From Serpula lacrymans var. lacrymans S7.9 (Eukaryota; Basidiomycota; Agaricomycetes; Boletales; Serpulaceae): a stretch of 64,000 nucleotides of DNA. Made by a program: the position numbers and the translations under genes. Numbering within the stretch: the first letter of the stretch is position 1; the number at the start of each line of letters is the position of its first letter. Under the pieces are notes generated by a model. That model worked only from the letters and a program-made list of their open reading frames with translations, searched no databases and had not been told where the DNA came from. This document shows, piece by piece, positions 44,160-55,849 of this stretch. The stretch covers positions 3,035,968 through 3,099,967 of the forward strand of contig NW_006763293.1 of the NCBI RefSeq assembly GCF_000218685.1. The letters run 5' to 3'.

Positions 44160-45282
44160 TCAAGCTGCGAAGGCCGCATTGTCAGACTGACGGTTTTCGT
44201 CTTCACGCATTCTCGCTTTGAGTTGGTCCAATTCAGCCTGTTTTTCAGCCTCGCGTCGGGCACTTTCAGCCTCACGTCGGACACTTTCAGCCTCGCGTCG
44301 GGCACTTTCAGCCTCGCGTTGGGCACTGTCAGCCTTCTGGTGTTCCATTTCAGCCTTGAGTTGCTCTCGTTCCGCATTACCTTCGTCTCTCCCAGTTTGA
44401 ATCAACTGTCGATGGGTTTAAACAAATTAAGTAATAGATAGCAAAATACGACAGCGAGAGTTTACTCACTTTACGTCGACTTTCTTCTCGTTTTCTCTGT
44501 TCCTCCCTCACCCTGTCACACGCCTCGCGCCATGACCTGTTATATTCTTCAGTTATCGTCTCTATACTGTTACGATGGTCGAATTTCAACCCGTGATAGT
44601 TGGCGCGCATGTCGTGTGAACTACACTTCTCCTCTGCATTTGGAAATAGTTTCTTCAACGTGTCAAACACGGTATTCGCAAACCAGTAGCACTGGTGCTC
44701 ATAAAGATTGTAGAGCGGGGCGTGTTTGTTGATGACTTTCAACAGGATGCATAGCTGCCGAACAGAAGGCGATAAATAATTTCCGGTGATATTGGAGGGA
44801 CAAGACTCGGAGAATGTAAGGGTACAGAGCTCCCTGTATGGTTTATACGGTTTAGTCAACTCCGTTTTATCGTCTTCTTTGGTGATGACAATACGATCAT
44901 GGGCAGGAGTATCGGAGACTGACGGTGACACAATGGCAGAGCCTAGAGGGGTATGAACAGACGAGTTGGGTGACGGAGCGGAGGGTGAACGGTCGACGAC
45001 CACAAGTGCCTTGTTCGTGATGTTTGGGTCCGGGTAGCGAACGGAAATCAACAAGAATTCGTGTTTCTTGTCGTCTTTGCATTTACAAAACACGATGTGG
45101 TCGATATAACAATTTGTGGACCTATCGTCTAAGCAAAGCTGCCGCTCCCATGACTCAGGTCCCATAGGCCCGATGACGCCCTCCTGGAATATGCCAAAAA
45201 TGTCGTTTGGATAAGGCATATGTGGTCGAAAAAGAGTCGAGTAGATGTTATGGAGAATAAGAGAAAAACGACCTGAACCCAT
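44160..45282 (-). CDS. Hypothetical protein with C-terminal heptad/coiled-coil repeat, two exons
   Basis: Exon 1 45282-44470, intron 44469-44406 (GTGAGT...GACAG, 64 bp), exon 2 44405-44160; 352 residues. The N-terminal ~240 residues form a folded-looking domain with ERQLCLDDRSTNCYIDHIVF, EHQCYWFANTVFDTLKKLFP and ANYHGLKF motifs. From about residue 245 the chain is highly charged, and four to five copies of a 7-residue unit of the type R-R-E-A-E-S-A, encoded by 21-bp repeats (44236-44340), predict a continuous coiled coil. Similar proteins are common and unnamed in agaricomycetes, as far as I recall. Function unknown. Confidence 0.7.
44236..44340. repeat. 21-bp in-frame tandem repeat inside the coiled-coil gene
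   Basis: Units of the form CAGCCTCGCGTCGGGCACTTT, about five copies with few substitutions; 21 bp equals seven codons, so gains and losses keep the heptad register. Confidence 0.85.
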
Positions 45283-47128
45283 CTTTAATCTGTAGCTGGT
45301 GAGGGCTGTAAGGGCTGAGGGTGTTTCAAGTTCCAGAGGGTCTGACCGTCTTCAATGGCGCTGGCAATGCTATGATATGAGAGTCTATCAAATCAAACTT
45401 CTAACAAGCTCGTGTACTACACATGTCTCGTACATAAGCGCCCATAAGGTCCAGTAAATTGCCGTGAGAATGTTCACGATGTCTACATATGGGCAACTTG
45501 AACATCCTGTTCGGACTCGGTGCAAGTAATCCATCACACCCTACACCAATCATTCTCCTGGGGTCCATGCTTCAATGACAGTCTGAATACTCGCCTTCAA
45601 CGGCCTGCACACTTCAAACCCAGAAGATAAATTATCAACCGAGTAGGTCGTGCTTGGGTCATGCTACCACAAAATCACCTTAAGCTTTTCACTGGTCACC
45701 CGTGAATCAATGGAGCGGCACACGGCTTCTGAACAAGTGGCCTGGTATATATATCAGAGCAAATCCAGACATCTCAATCGACTCGATGGACTGACATAGT
45801 CAAGCATTCATTACATCAACTTATAGTCATAGAACACTGATTCGTTTACAGAGGCCCTCAATAGTGAACAAATAGCACCAAAGCCAGTCAGGGGCTTGCG
45901 GGAAGGTATGACTCGGACGTGTCGAATCACGGTTACTGTAGGGAATATTTTGCCCTTCACCCTCGCATCGCATGACTCACGATCGTAAATATCTTCCAGT
46001 CTCTTTCCAGATCAGGCGAGGATTCTCATTATCATGATGGACACTATCACTGATGACGGTTCGTGGTCACCTCCTTAGGGCCCAAGCAATGTGTAATTCA
46101 CCTCGGTTACTCCCCTACCGTTCATTGCGCATGGAAATATCTTACTCCAGTGTCAGCTGTCAACGGACGAAAGCAATTGTCGCAATACACCGAGACGTTG
46201 GCATGAGCTTGATGTACCTGTGCTTATGCCGCTAGCTGGGATCATGACGCATTTTGATTCATCAGCGCAGCCTCGCATAAACGTATAGCCTTTATCGACA
46301 GCATTCCACATCAAGTCCAGTTTGAATGGGGTAAGATTCGTTCAACCTATCAATTTCACACACCCTAAAGCTTTGATGCACGTACTAGGTTTTAGCCCTA
46401 ACCAGCGCATCGTGGAATTGAGAAGCTCTCTACTGATGCTTTACTGTTTAGCACTTTATCATTGCAAGGGTGGACGGCACGATTTATCGGGGGCTAATGT
46501 ATCTCCCTGAAACAGTGCGGTCGAGCTAAGTTATCACCTATTCACCATAAGTTAGTGTGCTATCTCATGATGGCGTAGTTCTGTGAATATTGACCGACTA
46601 ATGAATACTTCTCCCTGGAAACTGGATATTGCCATGCTTGTATGTGGCCAGGCTTGAGAGGATTTGTGACGACCTTCCACACTGGGCTGACAAGTCAGCT
46701 ACCCGGGCAGCGTCTGAGCGGGCTCTTGCAGCCCTTCAGGGCGATGCACAATGACAGGGTAGTCCATTGATGCGATGTAAAATGAATGTTTCCTTTGATC
46801 AGAGACTTTTGACGAGGACGTCATAATAATTTGGTGTTAGCAGTAAGTCATGGGCGGCGGAGGAAATGAGTACGCCCGGTTCGATGTGTTCATCGTTCTG
46901 CGTGGACAGATTCAATCTCCCAATCTCGGACAAGAAGATACCTATTTTGGAAACTGGGATCGAACGGAATCTTCGAGTTCTTGGAGATCTTTTAGGAAAG
47001 TCTCATCTCAAGACAATACATCGGCAGCATATGGGTTGCACCCTCGTCCAGATCTGCCCCCATCCCCATCAACAAAGTGAAAATGGGATATAGCCATCGG
47101 ATATCGCGCAAACTTTCCATCAACGTGT
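45283..47128. other. Sparse region, no gene supported
   Basis: Around 45560-45740 the minus strand reads AVCRSIDSRVTSEKLKVILW and DNLSSGFEVCRPLKASIQTV, which looks protein-like but is cut by stops on both sides. Near 46960-47060 the minus strand reads LPMYCLEMRLS and FQNRYLLVRDWEIESV, perhaps the end of the fragment at 47130-47509. Confidence 0.35.
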
Positions 47129-47129
47129 C

Positions 47130-47509
47130 CTACACTGGCAGGTTTCTCTTGTATGTTTCCGTTCCTTGTTTCTGGCAATACGCACGTAGTGCTTGCACGA
47201 GCAATACCCCATTGTCAGAGAGTCCTGGCTGTTTCATGCGATGGATAACGCCAAGTTTCACGGCTTTGGTCTTGTCAGAGAAGTCAATATTCTTCATGAT
47301 CTCTTCTAGTTCAAGTTGTTCCTTGCCTGCGAACAATGCTGGTTCCTTGCATCTCCACACTGTAAGCTGGGCGACGTCGAGAGTGATCGACAGCTCTTTC
47401 TAGACCTTCTTTTCAAGTCTGCAACGCCGTATACATCGTCCCCACCAACTCTATCTTCCCACATCGCACGTATCTCTCTCGTTCCACTACCAGAAATACT
47501 TGGAATCAA
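47130..47509 (-). pseudogene. Unrecognised gene fragment
   Basis: Minus-strand pieces WEDRVGGDDVYGVADLK and LELEEIMKNIDFSDKTKAVK with LGVIHRMKQPG, LLVQALRAYCQKQGTETYKR look like real protein but are separated by a frame change or unmodelled intron and stop at 47130. No family assigned. Confidence 0.35.
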
Positions 47510-47828
47510 GCACCTGCCCTTATAAGGCTAGAGTCAATCAGATGAGTTTTCATTTTTTTGACCCTCGGTGCTGATGATCGAGATATCTCGTGGACAACAT
47601 CGGCGTCCTGCCGTTTACAATCTGTCGTTTGTACACTACGCTTGGAATAACACGGGAACGGACAGTCTGAAAATATATAATCGAGTTGGTACAACAAAAC
47701 GCACGAAAGAGGATAGCTACAATGGATGATGTACAGAGAAAAATAGCCGAACTCTTCAGGCATAGCGCCCAGAACAATGAAAAAAAATTGAAGGGAATAC
47801 CACAACACCGTTTTTTGACACACTTGGC

Positions 47829-48900
47829 TCAAAGTGCTTCCTTGGCTTGCTGAGCCAGCTCCTTTTCTATCCTCTGCTCCTCCAACTAACGATGAAGAAG
47901 TTCGTGACGAACATGTTAGCAATGGAACAAGTCAAGTATCACGAGCCTAGGTGATCGACGTACTAGATTGGCCCAAGAATGGTCTGCGGGAAGCTGCAAG
48001 AAAAAAGGATTATACGTTTTAGTATATTACGTCCATAGGCACGAGGGGACGTACATGTCGTATAGCTACTGCCTGTGCTCGGTGAGCGTGGGTCAAGGCA
48101 CCAGCAGCGATCAAAACCCCTATAGTCAAGCCTTGAGCCCACATACGGACCTGGACCACCTACAACAGTCCGACACGCCGACGCATCACGACATGGTAAG
48201 CTCCTCATCATTCCAAGCGCATACAATACAACCCAAGTACCGTACCTTGTGTGGCGTTGGTACCAATCTGTCAAAGCGAGAAAATATTGAGTATATGTGC
48301 TCGGTCGTGCTAAAGTGCAATAATGAAGGACGACGAGAATCACGCACTTATCACGCATGATGATATTCCCTGCAACAGCCATGGACAATGCCCAGCTCCC
48401 AGCAATGACACTAAGCTGATGTTTGGAAGCCCACTCTGCGACCTTATCTTTCACATTCATCTCTCCCCACCTTTGTCGTTCCGCCTCCGCCTTTCTATCC
48501 AGCTCCATCTTTCCAGCACCAGTCCTAAACGGAGATTAGAAGCCAGGCTCAAACATTAATGATGACGAAATGCAGCAATAATTTAATGAGACAGACCAGT
48601 GCTCCCTGTCATACTCCAAGCCACGATGTTCAGCTCTGATGGACACCAGTGGCGCTACTATGATCACGACACCCAGCGCCTTGAGAGAGGGCGGGAGTGC
48701 TCGGTAGTAAGCCCAGCGACGGTTGAGGTAGTAAAAGCCTGGCAATGCTATAGCTGAGCCCATCAGCGCCCCTTCAAGTGCCCCTTTCGTGGTGACAGCA
48801 TTGTGCTCCTTGACTTCTTTTTCGCTCAGAATCTGCGTGATTCAAGGTGTATGTTAGCGAATACAGGTTTACCCTTGTTATTTGAATGATTTGCCTTCAT
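47829..48900 (-). CDS. RCF2: Respiratory supercomplex factor 2 homologue (HIG1 domain), seven exons
   Basis: Model on the minus strand: 48900-48895, 48832-48597, 48524-48348, 48267-48246, 48159-48055, 47993-47964, 47885-47829; 633 nt, 210 residues, frame kept throughout. The start MKILSEKEVKEHNA then KGALEGALMG resembles the yeast Rcf2 N terminus. Residues ~28-65 hold ALPGFYYLNRRW and a membrane segment; the HIG1 domain follows with WASKHQLSVIAGSWALSM, VVQVRMWAQGLTIGVLIAAG and two membrane helices. Rcf2 sits in the inner mitochondrial membrane and associates with cytochrome oxidase/III-IV supercomplexes. The first intron begins GC instead of GT and the first coding exon is only ATGAAG; all other introns are GT-AG, 61-86 bp. 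Confidence 0.85.
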
Positions 48901-49284
48901 TATATCTCCAGATAATCAACAAACGAGGTGGGGAGGTTAGTGTTTGTTTGGGAGTAGCATTTCTCTCAGGCCAGGAATTCGAATCAGCTCAGTGACGACA
49001 TATCTCTTGATCGTGTGGCTGACTCGGACTACGGGCGCTTCTGTCATACTATTTGGTAAAAGCAGGTCCTCTATCCACCACAACTTATTGTATCGCTCAA
49101 CGCGTATGCATCACGACGGTACATACTGACGAGACTAGCTAATGTACTGTGCAAATGAGACACGGGGCTTCCGGGCGATGCTTACTTTGCGGCCATAAAT
49201 CAGGTGTCGAAAAAGTTGGACATCGCATATCCAGATATCATAGCTCGGTGATCCAAGGACTCCCATCAATAGACACGCAGCTAT
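48901..49284. other. Intergenic region between RCF2-like and Faf1-like genes
   Basis: No gene seen; it would hold the RCF2 5' region and the 3' region of the next gene. Both genes are on the minus strand. Confidence 0.4.
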
Positions 49285-50066
49285 TCATCCGCCTCTAATG
49301 GCCCCAAGATCCTTCTTGCTGATTTTTAAAATCCCTCCACTGAATCTACCAACTCCCATCTTGAGCCCCCTCTCTCTCTTTGCACGCGACGGCTTCGAGT
49401 CAGGGTCCAGCACCTTCTTCAGACTTGGGTGATAGTTCCCCAAGTTCTTGGCCTAAGGGGGCAGACGTAAGCTCATTTACGACAGGGAGCGGATTGGCAC
49501 GCACCTCTTCCAGATCTTGCTTCTCTCGCTCTTTCTTCTTCCTTTGAAGCCCGTCCCGTACGTGCTTTGCAGCGTTATTGTGCTCCCTTTTGCGAGTAGC
49601 TTTTTCACCTGCGCCTAGAGATGCGTGGCCGGAAAGCTCCAGGACACGCCCCGCAAGCGCTTTTTCTCGTTGAGCGTGCGTGAGGTTCAATTCGGGGTTC
49701 AGTGAGCCGGAAAGTAGCTTCGTGTGAAGTAAGCGATGAAGTATGGCATCATTTTGTGCGTGTGTGCTGTACGACGAGTTCGGTCAGAAATAGATAAAAC
49801 GCAATATGTATCCCAACTCACAATTCATCGTCATTTTTCTCGTCTGCTGCTGCTTGTGCCGCATCTGCAACAATGTCGGTCGTGACTTTTGCTATCCTGG
49901 ATGACTGCGATCATGTGAGACTGGAGAGCGAGTCTGAGGGTTTAGGAGGATTTCGTACCATGAACGCTTTTTTCTGAGCTTTCAGTGTCGGATTTGACTG
50001 TGCGCCCTTGCGTGACGGGTCGCAGAAGACGATCTCATCAGGTTTACGACTGGATGAGGCTGACAT
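49285..50066 (-). CDS. Faf1/C1orf131-like ribosome-biogenesis protein, four exons
   Basis: Exons 50066-49959, 49904-49822, 49766-49505 and 49452-49285; 621 nt, 206 residues, GT-AG introns of 51-55 bp. The chain is small, basic and helical: KPDEIVFCDPS near the N terminus, LNLTHAQREKALAGRVLEL in the middle, a Lys/Arg-rich helix (RDGLQRKKKEREKQDLEE), and a C-terminal RERGLKMGVGRFSGGILKIS-KKD block. The F-x-G-G-x-L-K-(I/L)-S-K/R-K-D ending is what I remember of the DUF4602 family (yeast Faf1, needed for 40S maturation). The family call is by recall; the gene model itself is well supported by frame and splice signals. Confidence 0.65.
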
Positions 50067-52395
50067 GCCTAGCCTAAGAAGCAAGGAAAAGAATGTAGCC
50101 TGTCCAAGCCGTCAGTAGCCATTCGATCATAGCGCCACCCATGTGGGGATACCTGTTGACGCTGAGATAAGCGCTCAACCGAAACTGGTAAGGTAGGCTT
50201 CATGCACACACCACTAACGTCAGGTGATCTGTGACAGCCTGTGATCCACTCAAATCCATGCTTGTTGTGACACTGCGTCCGACTCCATTTTCTTAATGGC
50301 AACTGCACATCGCATATTTCTGACAATCGGCTCACACGGAGTTGGGCGGAATCAAGCTGCAAAACTTTCTGTGCAAATTTTTAAAACAAAAATAAGGTTT
50401 TGTGCGTGCCATTAGATATATACAAGAAAGTCACAGGTAATCATGTGACGTTAGTGGTGTGTGCATGAGCCTTAGCTTAGTGATCACAGTGCTGCAGTCC
50501 GTTCTTGGGCGCTAGTTTTCGCCAGACTGAAAACTTAAGAAAGGCCCTGTGGGGAGGAATCCTACAGGGTGCTTTTTACCTCTCAATAGTAGTGCCCACA
50601 GTTTCGTCAAAAATTAAGCCCAGGGTCATTCCCTTTCTTTGGAGTGGTATTTATCGCACGACAGCACGTGCACTACATAGAAGATTTGCTTTAATAGCAA
50701 GTAACACTACGAGCATTCGCCGAAATCACTTGGTGCGACATACCAAAAGCACAGCGCTGACTGAAAGCCTACTATGGCTATGCTCCGGACCATAATTGGG
50801 AGTGAAAAGGTAAACAATGGGTCTAATATCGCATAACTATTCCTTTATGGGATGAGCCAAACCATCCCGTTCTAGGATATGACCGTAACATCATAATCAC
50901 AGTAAGCCTATTCTTTGACTGTTGCAGATAATTTTGGCTGTTCCAGAGCTGCCACTTATCTTTCCCTTTGTGCGACAGGGAAATGCAATCCCACAAAGAC
51001 TAGCAGTGAAGAATAGATAAAGACCAAACATGTATATTTTTACCTTTTGATTCTTTGTTCAATCTTGGAGCACACCGGTGAAAGTTTTCCATTTGCATCT
51101 CTGGTGTTAGACTGTTGCAACTTGCTATTTTGGCAATTGCTCGTAGTGTAAATAATTTAGAACACTCGAAGTCTTTAAGGGTACGGCTTCTTTTATTTCA
51201 AGTGGTGTACATGATCCATGTGTCTCGCATTGCGAATTTGTTTTTCCTAACCTGTCAATATCCCCGATATTGCAAGTGGTAGAATTGGTGAACGATTGAG
51301 GTTCTTAACAGCTGCAACGGCAGGGCGGTTCTTGCCAGAAAGGGTGTCATTCAGTGGATGAAGATATGATTCAGACGAACGCTTGAGAAATAATGGTAGG
51401 CATGGATGCAAAGGTGTAGTGGACGAACTTCGGGTGCGAAGAGGAAAATGATGGTTTGGCCAAAGCTTCACGATCGAGTAGGTGATCCGGGCTCACGTTA
51501 GTTTTGACCAAGACAGTGGATGAGGTGTTGCCAATTGCACATACCGAGCTCCTATATAGCTACAAATTTATGTGCCGCATCAGAAAGGAGTGAGCGGCGC
51601 GGGCCGGCTTGGTCCTGAATAGCCGCCCACTAAAAATGAGAAAAGCAAAGAATTTTCCTGCATGTTGACACCCTAATTGATGCGGCCCAGATTCGGATTT
51701 GCCAAAGTAGAAGCTATATGTAATCGCCGTGTTTCGAGCGACAGTATGGTGTCAGCAGCGGTACATGTCTGCAGTAAAGACATACTCTGAGCAATTGAGT
51801 GGTTATAGAAGTTGCTGAGATGAGATCCCCTGATAGGGTGTGGCACCGGAGGAAATAGGCATTAGCATTTGCGTTCCCCTATGTTCTGGGTAGTAAGATG
51901 AGACAGTCGCGGAAAGAAAGAGCGGGGACTGCCGGCAGATCGCTGCTGACTAAGTGGATAGATCTTGAGGAGGGATCGTGATAGTTGCTGTTGTCAAGCG
52001 CATTGTGTTTGTATCTGGTAAATGTTCGAAATAGAGACCTCCGTTTTCTCAAGCTCTCGAATGCATACGGCCTTTTTATTCTTCTTTTTCCTTCTCTTTC
52101 ACTTTCTCTTCTCTCAGCGGAAAGGTGTGCTTAATTCGACATTCGTTGTTCGACGAACTGTGGTTGCACTTCATTCCCCTGTCTCACACTGCACTGGCAT
52201 CTGCACCTTAAGAGATCATCACAGGCTGCAGCCTGCACCGCCAGCTGGCTTTCATCTTTGACCCTTCTTACCCACACACCCGCCTTTGTTCGTCGTCTTT
52301 CTAGCAAACACCTCATTCATCGCGGAGGTCTGCCTCTGTAGAGCTCGAACTCGGCACGAGCTGTACTCTCCATCTGCCGTTGCTCTCACTTCGCC
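50067..52395. other. Gene-poor interval
   Basis: No coding region with motifs or splice structure was found. Short frames at 50505-50795 and 51247-51471 (minus) look incidental. The last ~400 bp (pyrimidine-rich, with CTTTTT..CTTCTC runs around 52070-52110) could be the promoter/5' leader of the next gene. Confidence 0.4.
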
Positions 52396-55193
52396 ATGTT
52401 CAATGCATCGACCACTCCATGCCAGTGGGGAAGCGATGCCTATACCTTTTCTCCTTCACTCACTATCAGCGATAGTTGTGCGGTCAGTCCTATTTGTCTC
52501 CCATTAGTACTCAAGTTCCTTAATCGTCTATCTAGATCAATCTTATCTTCTCTGACATCCCATTCATATCCATCGGTATATTAGCTTTCGGTATCTCTTT
52601 CTTTTTTATCCTGGTCAAGCGCTTTGTGCTGTGCGTCTATTTCTTATGTATTTCATTAGACGCCTGTTTGACATTTTTCATAGGGTTGCTATCTGCATTT
52701 ACTTCTCGGTTTTCTTCGCCTTTTCTGCATCAATATTAGACCTAGGGCAGCTTGTCGCACATGGTCTGAAGGGTGTAGAGCCGGCAGATATTGGTGCTAC
52801 AAGGCCTTTATTGCAAGGGCGGGAAGTCTTTCTGGCAATTTCTGTCGGCCTTCGCTTTCTTTTCTACTGGATCTTCGTTGCTGAAGCACCGAGAGGAGAG
52901 TCGCAACCCAATCCTGTACCAAACAGAAGTTGGACAGACTTTCTTGTGATTGAAGCTAAGGAAGGATGTCACAGCGGAAGCTGGGACCGTTGGGGGCTGA
53001 CCGGTCACATTCTTAAACTTGTTCTATTCGCAGCGTCAATCGCCATTCTCGTACTGCAGATCTTGTGGCGTATCGTAAGCTCGTTTCACTATTATGGCCC
53101 CATATATGCAGCGGATACTTCCCTTGAACTCGTGGCCTCAATCCTATTTATTCTAAAACTTATCTTGAACACGTCAATTTCGCCCGTGACACCCCGATGG
53201 CGTACACTCAGAGAATACTCCGTCCCCATCGTTGCCTTGTTCTTGAATGCTGGTATTGCCATTGGGAATCTTATATGCTGTGAGTTCTTTCTTCAAAAAT
53301 CAAGAAGTAATCAGTATCTAATTGAATGCTGCCACGCTGCATTTCTCGCCTAGTCGCTTTTACCGAATCAACTTTAGGCCGCTTCTTACAGGCTATCGAA
53401 TACTTCATCCTCATCGTCTTCATCTTGGTAGTTGCTTTCCATCGCTATGAGAGTGGCATCCAAAGACCTGCTCCGCCAGTGCAGCAAAATATCATGATAC
53501 CGGAGAAAGCCCGTGAATCCACGTTCCGGATTACCCCTCCAATCGTACCCACACCGACCATATCCATGATATTCAACTCTTCGTCACTGAATCAGGCTAG
53601 GAATGCTAGTACAGAGGCCATCCGGCGTGCTTCCCGTGTCTCGTCCTGGGTTTCTGCCAGGATCTCCAGGCAACGCTCGATAAAGGAGGACAAAGTCCAG
53701 CTATGGAGCCAAAAGGTCGCTGGAGACAGCCCCTTGCCTAACCAGCCAGCGGACAGTTTACGCCGTAGGGACAGTATAGACTCTGTCCTCTCAGAAGCTT
53801 ACAAAGAGAGTGCCAAGTGGGATAGCATGTCTTACTCGACTGGATTGCATCCGGAAACTCCGTCGGCTGCTCAGCCTGTTCACAGTGAGGCCGATATTCC
53901 AATCATAGGGGAAAGGTCAGCGGGAAGCAGTCGAGTGCTTGACAGTTCGTCGCAGAGCGCCAGTTCTCGAAAATTATTGACGACCAACCTTGGCATCAAA
54001 ATTGCGCCGTCTTATCCTTCCGTGCTGTCTCAAGATCTCGAAGGTGACCTGACAGTGGTCATGACAGCCCCAGCCGATACACAATCACAGGATTCCCCCA
54101 TCTATGGTTTAGACGGGATTTCTCGTTCTATTCTTCGAACGACGGACACCAATCAGAGCGTTCCTGGTACTCGCAGTACTAGCGTCTCTCTGGAGGAGCT
54201 TTTGCGCCAGCAAAATGACTTGGACAAGAGCATTGCGGCCCTCCGTCTCTTTTCTCCTCGTAGCTCTACTACCGGGTCAACTGAGGATAAATCCCTCTCC
54301 GAGAGCCCAAGCCCAAGTGGTCGTGATGCACCTCGCCATTCAGCCTCTACGGGACTACGTACAAATTCCACTATCTCTCTGAGCCATTTCCCGGATCCGC
54401 CTTGGTTAACCACGCCTATTCCTGCTTTACCGTCCCCACGCCCGATACCCCTCCTGCGGGCAATGGAAGACCGCCGTTCGCGCTTGACACTCATGTCTGA
54501 AAATAGCTCCACAGCAGTCCCGTATCCACCGAGGATGCCTGCTGCCCAGGACGATGTGTATAGCTCCAGTCAATCTCAGCTGCTACCCGAGTCTCCCTGT
54601 GGAGAGGACGAGTTTACGACCACGAAGGCGGTTCGAACACCCAGATTCGATTCTGGAGGTACTCAATACGATGTCACGTCCTTCATTGGCGGTGAGTAAT
54701 TTATTTTCTTACTCGTGTTTCATGATCGTAACTGACTTGTGTGTGTGAAGATCTCACATCTCCGGGCGGTCAAAGAAAAGGATCAGGAATCATAGATAAG
54801 GAGTCATTTGCTGAAACGGACATGGGTACCGGGTCTATCGTCAACAGGCCCAGGCCCAATCCTACTTCCTCCCTCCTCAAACCTCCCACATTCATTTCCC
54901 AGCCACGCTTACCCCCGAATGCGACATCCCCCCTCGTACCGCGTAGGGCGAGGTTGACCGGTCTTCCAACCTCTCCTGCGAACGACAGGATGAAGCTTTC
55001 TCCGCTGTCAAAGCTTTCAGTGATCGATACATTACCGGAAGAAGAGACAGAGAACGTCAGGCCTCACACTCCACCAGTTGCCGTGCCATCCACATCACCT
55101 GCTCCGATGCTCACGGTCAGCTCATCATCGGGGCCTGATAGATCACGCACGGGAAGACCGCTGGGCCTTCCGCCCCGGCCACGGCTAGGTTAG
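52396..55193 (+). CDS. Multi-pass membrane protein with long Ser/Pro-rich tail (N terminus uncertain)
   Basis: The secure part is exons 52646-53279, 53354-54691 and 54751-55193 (introns 74 and 59 bp), 804 residues if started at the ATG 52646. A candidate upstream exon 52396-52482 (MFNASTTPCQWGSDAYTF...SDSCA, the W-G-x-D-x-Y-x-F type of extracellular start) is plausible but its joint was not resolved. About six membrane helices lie in the first 270 residues (e.g. VAICIYFSVFFAFSAS, LKLVLFAASIAILVLQILW, IEYFILIVFILVVAFH). The rest is a cytoplasmic-looking, low-complexity tail with many Ser-Pro/Pro-Thr sites and one coiled segment (LEELLRQQNDLDKSIAALRL). Not assigned to a family; receptor- or transporter-like topology only. 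Confidence 0.6.
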
Positions 55194-55849
55194 GCCTAGC
55201 TCATACAGCCAAAACACCCAACTTGTACGGACCGCCCGGGGCGATTGAGCGCCGAGCGTTATCGACCCCCGCCATCGTTTTACTACTTTTTTCCCCAATC
55301 GTTCGTCCCGTTGATGGTTGGACGATGGATTGATGATCTGGGTGTCTAGACTACAAGAAACAGCACTGGGTGTTGGTTGGCTTGATTACGGAACTTTTGC
55401 TAGAACTTTTTGCGTTGTATCTAGTTTTGGTTATCACCGTTGCAGACTGCTTTTGAAACGTCCCGACCTCTCTTATTTTGCTTGGATTTACTTGCAGGTC
55501 TGGACTGGTACAATTGTGACTGTAGCCTGGGCTGTTAATTCGTTCTGTATTATCTTATCTTATTATTCTTTTATGGTCTGCAGTCTTCTGGATCCAAGGA
55601 TTTTATGTATATTAGTCTGATATGTAAAGTAGGGGAGACTACTAGCAAAGCAAAGCTTCCATCAAAATCTAGCGTGCTAAATTTGAGCTTTGAAGACAAA
55701 ACAAACAAACTCCCATCGCATTGTTTCAAAACTATCACATACATGTTCAGAACAGGTAGCTACGTACGTACTATAATAACAGGCCAAAATCAGCTACATA
55801 TATAGACATGCCATGCATGCATCAATTTCGAACATCAATGATCATGCAC
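55194..55849. other. Intergenic, convergent 3' ends
   Basis: Lies between the membrane-protein gene (+) and NUP98 (-). A short frame at 55318-55620 encodes hydrophobic sequence without motifs and is best read as 3' untranslated sequence. Confidence 0.5.

Noticed and set aside
50505..51471. ORFs at 50505-50795 (+) and 51247-51471 (-)
   Set aside because: Length is within chance expectation, with no recognisable domains or intron structure.
55318..55620. Possible 100-residue protein downstream of the membrane-protein gene
   Set aside because: Hydrophobic, without motifs, immediately after the stop of the upstream gene; fits 3' untranslated sequence.
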